A stretch of 33,659 nt of DNA, taken from contig NZ_JAMZNK010000054.1 in NCBI RefSeq assembly GCF_027980145.1, positions 1-33,659 of the forward strand. The letters run 5' to 3'. Within the stretch, counting starts at the first letter, position 1, and every line of letters starts with the position of its first letter. The DNA comes from Flavobacterium azizsancarii (GTDB lineage Bacteria > Bacteroidota > Bacteroidia > Flavobacteriales > Flavobacteriaceae). The notes beneath the pieces were generated by a model, which worked only from the letters and a program-made list of their open reading frames with translations, had not been told where the DNA came from and did no database searches. The translations under genes and the position numbers were made by a program. This document shows, one piece after another, positions 1 through 7,111 of the stretch.

Positions 1-107
1 TTCAGATTCCACCTCGCGATGGACACCCTTGCATTCAGCTAACACTTCCCACTGTAAAGGCGTGTTCGGGACTTACACCCTAGAGTTATCGCCCATGCTG
101 GGCACAC
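1..107 (-). mobile_element. 5' end of a group II intron (probable class C), partial
   Basis: Read on the minus strand, position 107 begins GTGTGCCCAGCATGGG, followed by a run containing TAGGGTG, AGTCCCGAAC, AACGCAAGGGTGTCC and, at the window edge, GGAATCTGAA. This is the conserved 5' boundary (GUGYG) and start of domain I of bacterial group II introns and closely resembles the class C introns of Bacillus and Oceanobacillus as I remember them. The 5' exon is the hairpin at 117-143 followed by TTTGCTGTT, the usual class C insertion setting. The rest of the ribozyme and any reverse transcriptase gene lie outside the window to the left, so completeness and mobility cannot be judged. It is not an rRNA fragment. 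Confidence 0.85.
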
Positions 108-116
108 AACAGCAAA

Positions 117-143
117 CCCGACAGGTTTTAGAAACCTGTCGGG
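117..143 (-). terminator. 12-bp perfect hairpin, insertion target of the group II intron
   Basis: The arms CCCGACAGGTTT (117-128) and AAACCTGTCGGG (132-143) form a perfect 12-bp stem with a 3-nt loop. On the minus strand it is followed by TTTGCTGTT and then directly by the intron 5' end. It is the second hairpin after accC, so it may act as a back-up terminator or be a dispersed palindromic repeat. Its T-tract is interrupted by the intron insertion. Confidence 0.6.
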
Positions 144-163
144 CTTAACAAGATGAGTTAAAA

Positions 164-194
164 CAAAAAAGGCTGTCAAAAATTGACAGCCTTT
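164..194 (-). terminator. Rho-independent terminator of the fabH-accB-accC operon
   Basis: The arms AAAGGCTGTCAA (168-179) and TTGACAGCCTTT (183-194) form a 12-bp stem with a 3-nt loop. On the minus strand a TTTTTTGTTTT tract follows. It begins a few bases after the accC stop codon. Confidence 0.85.
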
Positions 195-197
195 ATA

Positions 198-1547
198 TTA
201 TTCTTCTATAGGTTTCATTTTAAATGTATCCATAAATGCAGTTGTATAATCTCCTGCGATATATCTTGGATCATCCATTAATTGTCTATGGAAAGGAATT
301 GTAGTTTTTACGCCTTCGATGACAAATTCATCTAAAGCTCTTCGCATTTTACTAATCGCTTCATCACGGGATTGTGCAGTTGTAATCAACTTAGCAATCA
401 TTGAATCGTAATTTGGCGGAATAGTATAACCAGAATAAACGTGAGTATCTAAACGAACTCCGTGACCTCCCGGCATATGAAGCGTAGTAATTTTTCCTGG
501 TGAAGGACGAAAATCATTATAAGGATCTTCGGCATTAATACGACATTCTATAGCGTGTAATTCCGGCAAATAGTTTTTTCCTGAAATCGGAATTCCAGCT
601 GCAACCATAATTTGCTCACGAATTAAATCGTAATCAATAACTTGTTCCGTAATTGGGTGCTCTACCTGAATACGGGTATTCATTTCCATGAAATAGAAAT
701 TTCTATGCTTGTCAACTAAAAACTCTACCGTTCCGGCTCCCTCATACTTAATGAATTCTGCAGCTTTTACAGCAGCTTCTCCCATTGCAGCACGCAATTC
801 ATCTGTCATGAATGGCGAAGGCGTTTCTTCAGTTAATTTTTGGTGACGACGCTGTACTGAGCAATCTCTTTCAGAAAGGTGACATGCTTTTCCATAAGAA
901 TCTCCAACAACCTGAATTTCGATATGACGTGGTTCCTCAATAAGTTTCTCCATGTACATCCCGTCATTTCCAAATGCAGCAGCAGCTTCCTGACGTGCAC
1001 TTTCCCATGCTTTCAATAATTCATCTTCTTTCCAAACGGCACGCATTCCTTTTCCACCACCACCAGCAGTTGCTTTAAGCATTACTGGGTAACCAAATTC
1101 TTTTGCCAATTGTTGTGTCTGCTCGAAAGATTCTAACAATCCGTCAGAACCTGGCACACATGGAACTCCTGCTGCTTTCATTGTAGCTTTTGCAGAAGCT
1201 TTATCTCCCATTTTATCAATCATTTCAGGTGCAGCACCAATAAATTTGATTCCGTGTTCCTGACATATTTTTGAGAACTTAGCATTCTCAGAAAGAAATC
1301 CATATCCTGGATGGATTGCATCTGCATTTGTAATTTCTGCAGCGGCAATAATATTTGACATTTTCAAATACGATAAGTTACTTGGAGGAGGACCAATACA
1401 AACCGCTTCGTCAGCAAACTTAACATGTAGACTTTCTGCATCGGCTGTAGAGTAAACTGCTACAGTTTTGATTCCCATTTCTTTACATGTACGAATTACA
1501 CGAAGTGCAATTTCTCCTCTATTCGCAATTAATATTTTTTTAAACAT
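198..1547 (-). CDS. accC: Acetyl-CoA carboxylase, biotin carboxylase subunit
   Basis: Carboxylates the biotin on AccB with bicarbonate and ATP, the first half-reaction of acetyl-CoA carboxylase, in the cytoplasm. The 449-aa length is standard. The N-terminal domain opens with the typical KKILIANRGEIALRVIR, the ATP-grasp glycine-rich loop KATAGGGGKGMR lies near residue 160, and the catalytic stretch FMEMNTRIQVEHPITE (ATP/metal glutamates and the conserved arginine) is near residue 290. It is the last gene of a minus-strand fabH-accB-accC set, 99 bp after accB, and is followed by a strong terminator. The gap to accB holds tandem short repeats. No oddity in the protein; identification is secure. 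Confidence 0.97.
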   Translation of the reverse strand: MFKKILIANRGEIALRVIRTCKEMGIKTVAVYSTADAESLHVKFADEAVCIGPPPSNLSYLKMSNIIAAAEITNADAIHPGYGFLSENAKFSKICQEHGIKFIGAAPEMIDKMGDKASAKATMKAAGVPCVPGSDGLLESFEQTQQLAKEFGYPVMLKATAGGGGKGMRAVWKEDELLKAWESARQEAAAAFGNDGMYMEKLIEEPRHIEIQVVGDSYGKACHLSERDCSVQRRHQKLTEETPSPFMTDELRAAMGEAAVKAAEFIKYEGAGTVEFLVDKHRNFYFMEMNTRIQVEHPITEQVIDYDLIREQIMVAAGIPISGKNYLPELHAIECRINAEDPYNDFRPSPGKITTLHMPGGHGVRLDTHVYSGYTIPPNYDSMIAKLITTAQSRDEAISKMRRALDEFVIEGVKTTIPFHRQLMDDPRYIAGDYTTAFMDTFKMKPIEE

Positions 1548-1556
1548 CTTTTTAAA

Positions 1557-1646
1557 ATTAGATAATTAGATAATTAGATAATTGGATAATTAGATTTTAA
1601 GCACTTTCGAAAAAGTCTAAAAATCTAAAAATCTAACGATCTAAAA
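1557..1646. repeat. AT-rich tandem and imperfect inverted repeats between accB and accC
   Basis: About four near-copies of GATAATTA (1561-1594) are followed by about four near-copies of ATCTAAAA (1616-1646). The two blocks are partly complementary (TTAGAT against ATCTAA), so the transcript between accB and accC could fold into a long weak hairpin. Such low-complexity repeats inside operons resemble others in this window (sdhA-sdhB). Confidence 0.7.
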
Positions 1647-2132
1647 TTAAGATGGATCAACTAAGAATAAAGGTTGGTCAAATTCTACAGGAGACATATC
1701 GTCTACAAGAATTTTTACAATTTTACCTGAAACTTCTGATTCGATTTCGTTAAATAATTTCATTGCTTCAATTACACAAAGAACATCACCTTTAGAAATA
1801 ACACTTCCAACTTCAGTAAATACTGGTTTGTCCGGAGATGGTTTTCTGTAGAAAGTTCCAATAATTGGAGATTTAATAGTAATGAATTTAGAATCTTCTG
1901 CCGGAACAGATGCCTCACTAGTTACGCTTACAACAGCTGGAGCATGTTGAGGAGCGACTGCTTGTGGCAATGCAGCCTGAGCAGGCAATTGTTGTACATA
2001 AGTAGTTTCAGTTACATTTCCTTCTAAAGTTGTTCTGATGGTGATTTTTACATCATCCATTTCTAACTTTACCTCTGCAACTCCCGAATTTGCTACAAAT
2101 TTAATTAGGTTTTGAATTTCTTTTAAATCCAT
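1647..2132 (-). CDS. accB: Acetyl-CoA carboxylase, biotin carboxyl carrier protein
   Basis: Carries the biotin that shuttles carboxyl groups from AccC to the carboxyltransferase AccAD in fatty acid synthesis. The 161-aa protein has the usual three parts: an N-terminal segment starting MDLKEIQNLIKFVANSGV, an Ala/Pro/Gln-rich linker (about residues 46-75), and a C-terminal biotinyl domain. The biotin-accepting lysine is K125 in the motif EAMKLFNEIE. It lies 23 bp after fabH and 99 bp before accC, all on the minus strand, so the three are very probably co-transcribed. Length and domain order are normal for the family. Confidence 0.97.
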   Translation of the reverse strand: MDLKEIQNLIKFVANSGVAEVKLEMDDVKITIRTTLEGNVTETTYVQQLPAQAALPQAVAPQHAPAVVSVTSEASVPAEDSKFITIKSPIIGTFYRKPSPDKPVFTEVGSVISKGDVLCVIEAMKLFNEIESEVSGKIVKILVDDMSPVEFDQPLFLVDPS

Positions 2133-2155
2133 AATGATTTGTTTTTAGTTTTAAT

Positions 2156-3154
2156 TTATTTCTTATCGTAAGCCCATTTTAGGTAAATAGATCCCCAAGT
2201 GAATCCACCACCAAAAGCGGCAAAAATAATATTATCTCCTTTTTTGAATTGGTGTTCAAAATCGTTTAATACCAATGGTAAAGTAGCTGACGTCGTATTA
2301 CCATATTTTTCAATGTTCATTAACACTTTTGAATCCTCAAGATTCATTCTGCTTGCAGTAGCATCAATAATACGTTTGTTTGCCTGATGTGGCACTAACC
2401 AGTTAACATCTTCATTAGTCAAATTGTTTCTTTTCAGAATCAATTCGCTTGCATCAGCCATATTGGTTACAGCATATTTAAAAACGGTTTTTCCGTCCTG
2501 AATAATATTGTGTTGATTGTTTTGAACGGTTTCTAAAGTAGTTGGTATTAGAGAACCTCCGGCAGGAATTTTAAGAAAATCGCGTCCTACACCATCGCTT
2601 CGCAAGTATTCATCTTGCAGACCTAAGCCTTCATAATTTGGTTCGAATAAAACGGCACCCGCTCCATCTCCAAAAATAATACAAGTTGCTCTGTCTTTAT
2701 AATCTACAATCGATGACATTTTATCAGCACCAATTAATAATACTTTTTTGTATCGCCCTGACTGCACATAAGCTGCAGCAGTTGACATTCCGTATAAAAA
2801 ACTTGAGCACGCAGCCTGCAAATCGTATGCAAATGCATTTGTAGCTCCAATTTCTGTTGCAACATAAACTCCTGTTGAGGCTACCGGCATATCTGCTGTA
2901 GCTGTTGCCATTATAATCATATCAATCTCTAAAGGATCAATATTTGCTTTCGCAATTAAATCCTGTGCTGCTTTTATAGCAAGAAACGACGTTCCTTTAT
3001 CAGCATCTTTTAAAATCCTTCTTTCTTTAATTCCAGTACGAGTAGTAATCCATTCGTCATTGGTATCAACCATTGTTTCTAATACTTTGTTCGAAAGAAC
3101 GAAGTCAGGAACATAAGCTCCAACAGCGGTAATTGCGGCTGTGATTGTATTCAT
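2156..3154 (-). CDS. fabH: 3-oxoacyl-[ACP] synthase III (KAS III)
   Basis: Condenses acetyl-CoA (or branched short acyl-CoA starters, common in this phylum) with malonyl-ACP to start fatty acid synthesis. The 332-aa protein shows the FabH triad: C116 in LQAACSSFLYG, H256 in WLVPHQANKRI and N286 in KYGNTTSATLPL. The substrate-loop pattern DTNDEWITTRTGIKERR near residue 30 is also typical. It is the first gene of the fabH-accB-accC group and is separated from the upstream rpmF by a clear terminator, so it probably has its own promoter in the 122 bp before it, though I found no clean TAnnTTTG motif there. Confidence 0.97.
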   Translation of the reverse strand: MNTITAAITAVGAYVPDFVLSNKVLETMVDTNDEWITTRTGIKERRILKDADKGTSFLAIKAAQDLIAKANIDPLEIDMIIMATATADMPVASTGVYVATEIGATNAFAYDLQAACSSFLYGMSTAAAYVQSGRYKKVLLIGADKMSSIVDYKDRATCIIFGDGAGAVLFEPNYEGLGLQDEYLRSDGVGRDFLKIPAGGSLIPTTLETVQNNQHNIIQDGKTVFKYAVTNMADASELILKRNNLTNEDVNWLVPHQANKRIIDATASRMNLEDSKVLMNIEKYGNTTSATLPLVLNDFEHQFKKGDNIIFAAFGGGFTWGSIYLKWAYDKK

Positions 3155-3276
3155 TATATTCTATTATTTCGTCTCAAATACTGTGATTTGAAAAATTTTT
3201 AAAAGACTTGAAAATTACAAAAAAAAACAAAGCGAATTTGTATCTATTTTCTTAAAAACAGAAAATTATAACCAAC

Positions 3277-3303
3277 AAAAAAAACTCTCACTATGTGAGA
3301 GTT
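3277..3303 (-). terminator. Rho-independent terminator after rpmF
   Basis: The arms AACTCTCAC (3283-3291) and GTGAGAGTT (3295-3303) form a 9-bp stem with a 3-nt loop, followed on the minus strand by eight Ts (two of them also counted in the stem). It separates yceD-rpmF from fabH. Confidence 0.85.
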
Positions 3304-3326
3304 CTAGTATAATTTACAAAAACGTA

Positions 3327-3521
3327 TTAAGCAACCGCTACAGATTTATCGATAACAACTTGCCCTCTGTAATACATTTTACCTTCATGCCAGTAAGCTC
3401 TGTGGTATAAATGTGCTTCTCCAGTAATAGGACATGTAGCGATTTGAGCTACAGTAGCTTTATAATGTGTTCTTCTCTTATCTCTTCTTGTTTTCGAGAT
3501 TTTTCTCTTAGGATGTGCCAT
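3327..3521 (-). CDS. rpmF: 50S ribosomal protein L32
   Basis: Small basic protein of the large ribosomal subunit, 64 aa. The N-terminus MAHPKRKISKTRRDKRRTHY is the L32 signature. Only one cysteine is present (ATCPITGEAHLYH), so the four-cysteine zinc ribbon found in some L32 proteins is absent and this is a zinc-independent form. It follows yceD by 9 bp on the same strand, a pairing conserved in many bacteria, and ends at a strong terminator. Confidence 0.97.
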   Translation of the reverse strand: MAHPKRKISKTRRDKRRTHYKATVAQIATCPITGEAHLYHRAYWHEGKMYYRGQVVIDKSVAVA

Positions 3522-3530
3522 TTTACTATA

Positions 3531-4073
3531 TTATTTATCCGTTAATAGTTTCTTTAATTTGTCCCAACGCGGGTCAATATCTTCTTCTTGTTTACTCTCT
3601 TCTTTTGTTTCTTTGACTGTTAGTTCATTTAGTTTTTTCAAGGCTTCAGTTTGCAAACTTCCGTCTTTTACTCCTGGATGAACTCGTTTTAAAGGTACCG
3701 ACAGTGCAATCATTTCATAAATGTATTGTGCTACATCTATTTCATGCTCTCCATGCGGCAGAATCAACAACTCTTCGTTATCGTTATTAAATTCATCTCC
3801 AAAGCGAACAATTAATTTCATTTTTCCTTTTAAAGGCAAATCGAAATCTTCGCTTGTCAGATCACAAGGTACATTTACAGTTCCTTTGTGTTTGAATTCC
3901 AACTCTAACATGCTGCTCTTCTTATCTAAAACTAAACCTACTTTGATATCCGAACTTTGAAATTCGTCGTAATCAAAGTTCTCAAAGAACATGTTACTTA
4001 TTTGATACTCAAAATGGTGTTTTCCTAGCTTTAACCCTATGAAAGGAATTAAAAATTCTTTTGTTTTGCTCAT
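3531..4073 (-). CDS. yceD: YceD/DUF177 family protein
   Basis: Member of the YceD (DUF177) family, which almost always sits next to rpmF and is linked to ribosome or 23S rRNA maturation. The 180-aa protein starts MSKTKEFLIPFIGLKLGKH, has the family's central block of beta-strand-like sequence with a conserved-type cysteine in NVPCDLTSEDFDLPL, and ends in an acidic and lysine-rich tail. The typical second cysteine-rich part seen in some homologues is not evident. Start is supported by a perfect -7 promoter motif about 60 bp upstream. Family assignment rests mostly on position and general pattern. Confidence 0.85.
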   Translation of the reverse strand: MSKTKEFLIPFIGLKLGKHHFEYQISNMFFENFDYDEFQSSDIKVGLVLDKKSSMLELEFKHKGTVNVPCDLTSEDFDLPLKGKMKLIVRFGDEFNNDNEELLILPHGEHEIDVAQYIYEMIALSVPLKRVHPGVKDGSLQTEALKKLNELTVKETKEESKQEEDIDPRWDKLKKLLTDK

Positions 4074-4128
4074 TTCAACATCAATTTCACCAACTCTTAT
4101 CTAAAAATCAGATACCTGAATTGGGGTG

Positions 4129-4136
4129 CAAAGATA
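4129..4136 (-). promoter_or_regulatory. -7 promoter motif for the yceD-rpmF operon
   Basis: On the minus strand this reads TATCTTTG, an exact match to the Bacteroidota sigma-A -7 element TAnnTTTG, followed by CACCCC. The expected TTG near -33 is not clear (TTAG/TTTT is found in that region). It lies 56 bp upstream of the yceD start codon. Confidence 0.65.
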
Positions 4137-4179
4137 TAAAATTATTATAAAACTAATAATCTTATTCACCTTTTTTTGT

Positions 4180-5229
4180 TTATAACTGTTTTTCTTTTAT
4201 TTTAAGTGGTTTTTGACTTATCTCTTCGTACTGATTACGGGAGTGAAAAATATCTATTGCAAGATAAACCGCTTCTCTAAACGAATTGAAATCTGCCATG
4301 TCTTTCCCAGCAATATCATAGGCTGTACCGTGATCCGGCGAAGTTCTGATCTTATTTAAACCAGCTGTATAATTAACTCCTTTTCCAAAAGACAATGTCT
4401 TAAAAGGAATTAATCCCTGATCGTGATAAGTTGCCACAACAGCATCATATTTTTCATATTGACCGCTTCCAAAAAATCCATCAGCAGGAAAAGGTCCAAA
4501 AACCATTGTTCCGGCGTCAAATATTTTCTTTAAAGCGGGCTTTAAAACCAAATCATCTTCTTTACCAATTACACCGCCATCGCCAGCATGTGGATTTAAT
4601 CCTAAAACGGCAATTTTAGGTCTTACGATACTAAAATCCTGAATCAAAGATTTTCTTATTGTTTCTATTTTTCTTGTAATTAATTCTTCTGTCAAATGCG
4701 AAGAAACTTCACTTAAAGGAACATGATCTGTTAATAAACCAACTCTCAAATTATCCTGCACCATCATCATTAGTGCATTTCCTTCTAATTCCTGATCTAA
4801 ATAATCTGTATGTCCGGGAAATTTAAAATCTTCTGACTGGATATTGTATTTATTAATTGGAGCTGTAACTAAAACATCTATCAAATCCTCTTTTAAAGCC
4901 TTTGTAGCCGCAACAAAAGATTTTATGGCATATTCTCCTATCTTCTCATCATTTACGCCCAGATTAATATCAACACCTTCTTTCCAAAGATTATAAACAT
5001 TTACTTTTCCGGGCACAACCTGATCTAGTTTATCAACTCCATGAAATTGAACTGTAGAAGTGAAACTTTTTTTAACGAAAGAAAGTATTTTGGCATTGGC
5101 AAAAATAACCGGTGTACACATTTCTAACATACGGGAATCCTCGAATGTTTTTAGTATAACTTCGCTTCCAATACCGTTTAAATCTCCAATTGAAATTCCA
5201 ACTATTATATTTTCTGCTTTTTTATTCAT
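4180..5229 (-). CDS. pdxA: 4-hydroxythreonine-4-phosphate dehydrogenase
   Basis: NAD-dependent oxidation and decarboxylation of 4-phosphohydroxy-L-threonine, giving the amino-ketone precursor of pyridoxal phosphate in the DXP-dependent vitamin B6 pathway. The 349-aa cytoplasmic enzyme shows the metal and substrate motifs: GHTDYLDQE (first histidine), LNPHAGDGG (second histidine) and the C-terminal YHDQGLIPFK (third histidine). The N-terminus IIVGISIGDLNGIGSEV is also characteristic. It is divergent from ribE with only 57 bp between them, and each direction has its own TAnnTTTG motif. Likely a single-gene unit. Confidence 0.95.
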   Translation of the reverse strand: MNKKAENIIVGISIGDLNGIGSEVILKTFEDSRMLEMCTPVIFANAKILSFVKKSFTSTVQFHGVDKLDQVVPGKVNVYNLWKEGVDINLGVNDEKIGEYAIKSFVAATKALKEDLIDVLVTAPINKYNIQSEDFKFPGHTDYLDQELEGNALMMMVQDNLRVGLLTDHVPLSEVSSHLTEELITRKIETIRKSLIQDFSIVRPKIAVLGLNPHAGDGGVIGKEDDLVLKPALKKIFDAGTMVFGPFPADGFFGSGQYEKYDAVVATYHDQGLIPFKTLSFGKGVNYTAGLNKIRTSPDHGTAYDIAGKDMADFNSFREAVYLAIDIFHSRNQYEEISQKPLKIKEKQL

Positions 5230-5249
5230 GAGCTCAGGTTATTTATTAC

Positions 5250-5257
5250 TAATTTTG
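5250..5257 (+). promoter_or_regulatory. -7 promoter motif for ribE
   Basis: TAATTTTG matches TAnnTTTG exactly and lies 29 bp upstream of the ribE ATG. No good TTG is seen at the -33 position, so confidence is moderate. Confidence 0.55.
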
Positions 5258-5262
5258 ATGTG

Positions 5263-5270
5263 CAAATTTA
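5263..5270 (-). promoter_or_regulatory. -7 promoter motif for pdxA
   Basis: On the minus strand this reads TAAATTTG, an exact TAnnTTTG match, 33 bp upstream of the pdxA ATG and overlapping the ribE promoter region on the other strand. A TTG occurs only 14 bp upstream, shorter than the usual spacing. Confidence 0.5.
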
Positions 5271-5286
5271 GTAAAATAAAACAACA

Positions 5287-5877
5287 ATGTTTACAGGAAT
5301 TATAGAAACCCTTGGAAGGATTCACGAAATACAAAAAGATCAAAATAATCTTCACGTTACAGTCGATGCTTCAATTACGAATGAATTAAAAATAGATCAA
5401 AGTGTTTCGCACAACGGAATATGCCTTACTGTTGTCGCAATAAAAGATTCACTTTATACTGTAACTGCTATTGCAGAAACCATTTCGAAGACCAATATTG
5501 GAGACTGGAAGGTTGGCGATATTGTAAATCTGGAAAGAGGAATGAAGCTTGGCGACCGCCTTGACGGTCATATTGTACAAGGTCACGTAGATCAAACCGG
5601 AACCTGCAGCAAGATCGAAGAAGCAAACGGAAGCTGGAACTACACTTTTGAATACAACAAAAACCTCAGCAATATTACAATCGAAAAAGGATCAATAACG
5701 GTAAACGGGGTAAGCCTTACGGTAGTAAACTCTAAGACAAACGAATTTAGCGTTTCGATTATTCCGTATACTTTTGAAAACACTAATTTCAAAAATTTCG
5801 AAGTTGGAACAAAAATCAACTTAGAATTTGACGTTGTCGGAAAATACATTTCAAGACTTTATTCGATAAACAAATAA
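5287..5877 (+). CDS. ribE: Riboflavin synthase, alpha chain
   Basis: Dismutates two 6,7-dimethyl-8-ribityllumazine molecules to riboflavin and the pyrimidine precursor, the last step of vitamin B2 synthesis. The 196-aa protein has two lumazine-binding repeats: the first begins MFTGIIETLG and contains VSHNGICLTV, the second contains GSITVNGVSLTVV after the linker GDRLDGHIVQGHVDQTG. These are the standard trimer-forming features. It is a lone plus-strand gene divergent from pdxA and is followed within 20 bp by a strong terminator. Some nomenclatures call this gene ribC or ribB. Confidence 0.96.
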   Translation: MFTGIIETLGRIHEIQKDQNNLHVTVDASITNELKIDQSVSHNGICLTVVAIKDSLYTVTAIAETISKTNIGDWKVGDIVNLERGMKLGDRLDGHIVQGHVDQTGTCSKIEEANGSWNYTFEYNKNLSNITIEKGSITVNGVSLTVVNSKTNEFSVSIIPYTFENTNFKNFEVGTKINLEFDVVGKYISRLYSINK

Positions 5878-5896
5878 GTCTAAACCGCTTACAAAA

Positions 5897-5936
5897 GAAA
5901 GAAGCTGTCTCAAAACTGAGTCAGCTTCTTTTTTTT
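5897..5936 (+). terminator. Rho-independent terminator of ribE
   Basis: GAAGCTG/CAGCTTC and CTCA/TGAG arms, with one opposed T-T, form a stem around AAAC, followed by eight Ts. It begins about 20 bp after the ribE stop. Confidence 0.88.
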
Positions 5937-6002
5937 AGTTTGCATTTTTATAAGCAATTTTGTAAATTTAATCAGTGTTAAGTAACTGATTACACACGAG
6001 AT

Positions 6003-6254
6003 TCAAAGATTATAACCAACAACAAACAGTACTTTTACCTTATTCATTTGATGACTTAATTCCACAGAAACATCCTGTTCGAATAGTTGACCATGTGGTT
6101 GAGTCAATAAATATTCAGCCTCTTTTAAAGGCTTACAGCAAAGAAGGCAATCCCGGCTATCAAATTTCATTATGCGCTTAGATTTCTCATCATCAAGCTT
6201 CATCAATCTATTGATAAACTTATAATATTGGCCGTTCACATCTGTCTTATCCAA
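6003..6254 (-). CDS. Hypothetical small protein (doubtful)
   Basis: An 83-codon open frame starting with TTG, or 66 codons from the internal ATG at 6203. I do not recognise the protein. It is mixed in composition, with a CLLCC cysteine cluster in the middle and a hydrophobic C-terminus (VKVLFVVGYNL), without signal peptide or membrane segment. It stands alone in a poorly coding kilobase. A TAATTTTG motif at 6334-6341 (minus) could be its promoter but would leave a leader of about 75 nt. It may be a real short gene, a remnant of something larger, or chance. No partner gene that would suggest a toxin-antitoxin pair is present. Confidence 0.35.
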   Translation of the reverse strand: MDKTDVNGQYYKFINRLMKLDDEKSKRIMKFDSRDCLLCCKPLKEAEYLLTQPHGQLFEQDVSVELSHQMNKVKVLFVVGYNL

Positions 6255-6850
6255 ATTTGATGATTTTTTACACTACATTATAAATTCTATTAAACAATTC
6301 TCGAAAATTATTTAAGCACACAGGCTCAATATGCAAAATTACGATGTAAAAAATAACATTTTAAGTCAAGTCCGTCAACTCATTTATATACACCTCAGTT
6401 AATACAACGGAAAATGGCAAGCATTCTGTAGACAGTTTTCTCAGCAGAACAGTTATTTTAATCAGATTTTGCAACACACAAATTCACTTCAAATTCGGCG
6501 AATCACACAAAATTCAACGGTGCCCAAATATCAGAGATTAAAGGGATTTACTTTCTTATAATTTGCAACTTTCTATAGTGCACTTAGAGGTTGTACTGAC
6601 CAAAGATGTTTTTCTTTAACAACATCTTTACAGACAAATCATCATCATTTGATATTTTATGTTTTTTTCGATATACTCAATACCGATAAGATCTATATAA
6701 AATTGTTAGTTCTTTTTTGTTTCAAAAAAATTAAAAAAGATAATGAGATTGCAAAATTCCGACTTAAAAAAATCGCAATAGCACACTAGAAGTTTTTAAA
6801 GTATCAAAAAAAGACATTTGAAGAAATTCGGAAGAAAAATACAGTGCATA
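6255..6850. other. Non-coding gap with no recognised gene
   Basis: This AT-rich stretch has no long frame on either strand. A 9-bp stem, AAAGATGTT (6602-6610) with AACATCTTT (6621-6629), is present without a T-tract. I see no tRNA, IS terminus or conserved coding fragment in it; it may be a decayed gene region. Confidence 0.5.
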
Positions 6851-6880
6851 AAAAAAGCCTTTACATTGCTATAAAGGCTT
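6851..6880 (-). terminator. Terminator downstream of the tRNA gene
   Basis: The arms AAGCCTTTA (6855-6863) and TAAAGGCTT (6872-6880) form a 9-bp stem with an 8-nt loop. On the minus strand it is followed by a run of Ts. It starts 12 bp after the tRNA 3' end. Confidence 0.8.
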
Positions 6881-6892
6881 AATTTCTAGTAG

Positions 6893-6966
6893 TGGTCCCA
6901 CCTGGGCTCGAACCAGGGACCACCTGATTATGAGTCAGGTGCTCTAACCAGCTGAGCTATAGGACC
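6893..6966 (-). tRNA. tRNA with CAT anticodon (tRNA-Met, or lysidine-type tRNA-Ile)
   Basis: The full cloverleaf reads on the minus strand: acceptor GGTCCTA paired with TGGGACC, a D arm containing GCTC/GAGC, anticodon stem CCTGA/TCAGG with loop CTCATAA (anticodon CAT), and T arm CCTGG-TTCGAGC-CCAGG with discriminator A. The CCA end is not encoded. The paired G1-C72 excludes an initiator tRNA. Elongator methionine is the default call; the C4-G69 and C5-G68 pairs are features the lysidine enzyme TilS uses in E. coli tRNA-Ile2, so an isoleucine tRNA reading AUA is possible. Confidence 0.93.
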
Positions 6967-6978
6967 GGTTTGAGGATG

Positions 6979-7010
6979 CAATATTACTACTATTTTTCAT
7001 TCACTCCAAA
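6979..7010 (-). promoter_or_regulatory. Promoter of the tRNA gene
   Basis: On the minus strand, TTTG (7007-7010) is followed after exactly 20 nt by TAATATTG (6979-6986), one base off the -7 consensus TAnnTTTG. The predicted transcript would start within about 10 nt of the mature tRNA 5' end. Confidence 0.65.
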
Positions 7011-7111
7011 TATTTTGGGATATGATTTCTATTTAATTTCAAATAATACCTCATCTTTTTTAGACATTATTGATTTTCAACAGCTTATTTCAGATCACCA
7101 GAACTCATTTT

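Noticed and set aside
1..107. Possible rRNA fragment or rRNA-derived pseudo-ORF at the left edge
   Set aside because: The pattern read on the minus strand matches the 5' end of a group II intron (GTGTGCCC...AGTCCCGAAC...AAGGGTGTCC) and not 16S, 23S or 5S sequence known to me.
1557..1646. CRISPR-like array between accB and accC
   Set aside because: The units are only 8-9 bp, nearly contiguous and without unique spacers; no cas genes are present.
5060..5305. Plus-strand open frame overlapping pdxA and the ribE start
   Set aside because: It lies mostly antisense to a certain gene (pdxA) and out of frame with ribE, with no protein pattern; similar antisense frames in accC, sdhA, susC and others were left out for the same reason.
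6003..6254. Toxin-antitoxin component
   Set aside because: No partner gene is adjacent, and no recognisable toxin or antitoxin motif is present.
6602..6629. Terminator at the AAAGATGTT/AACATCTTT stem
   Set aside because: No T-run follows on either strand and no gene end is near.
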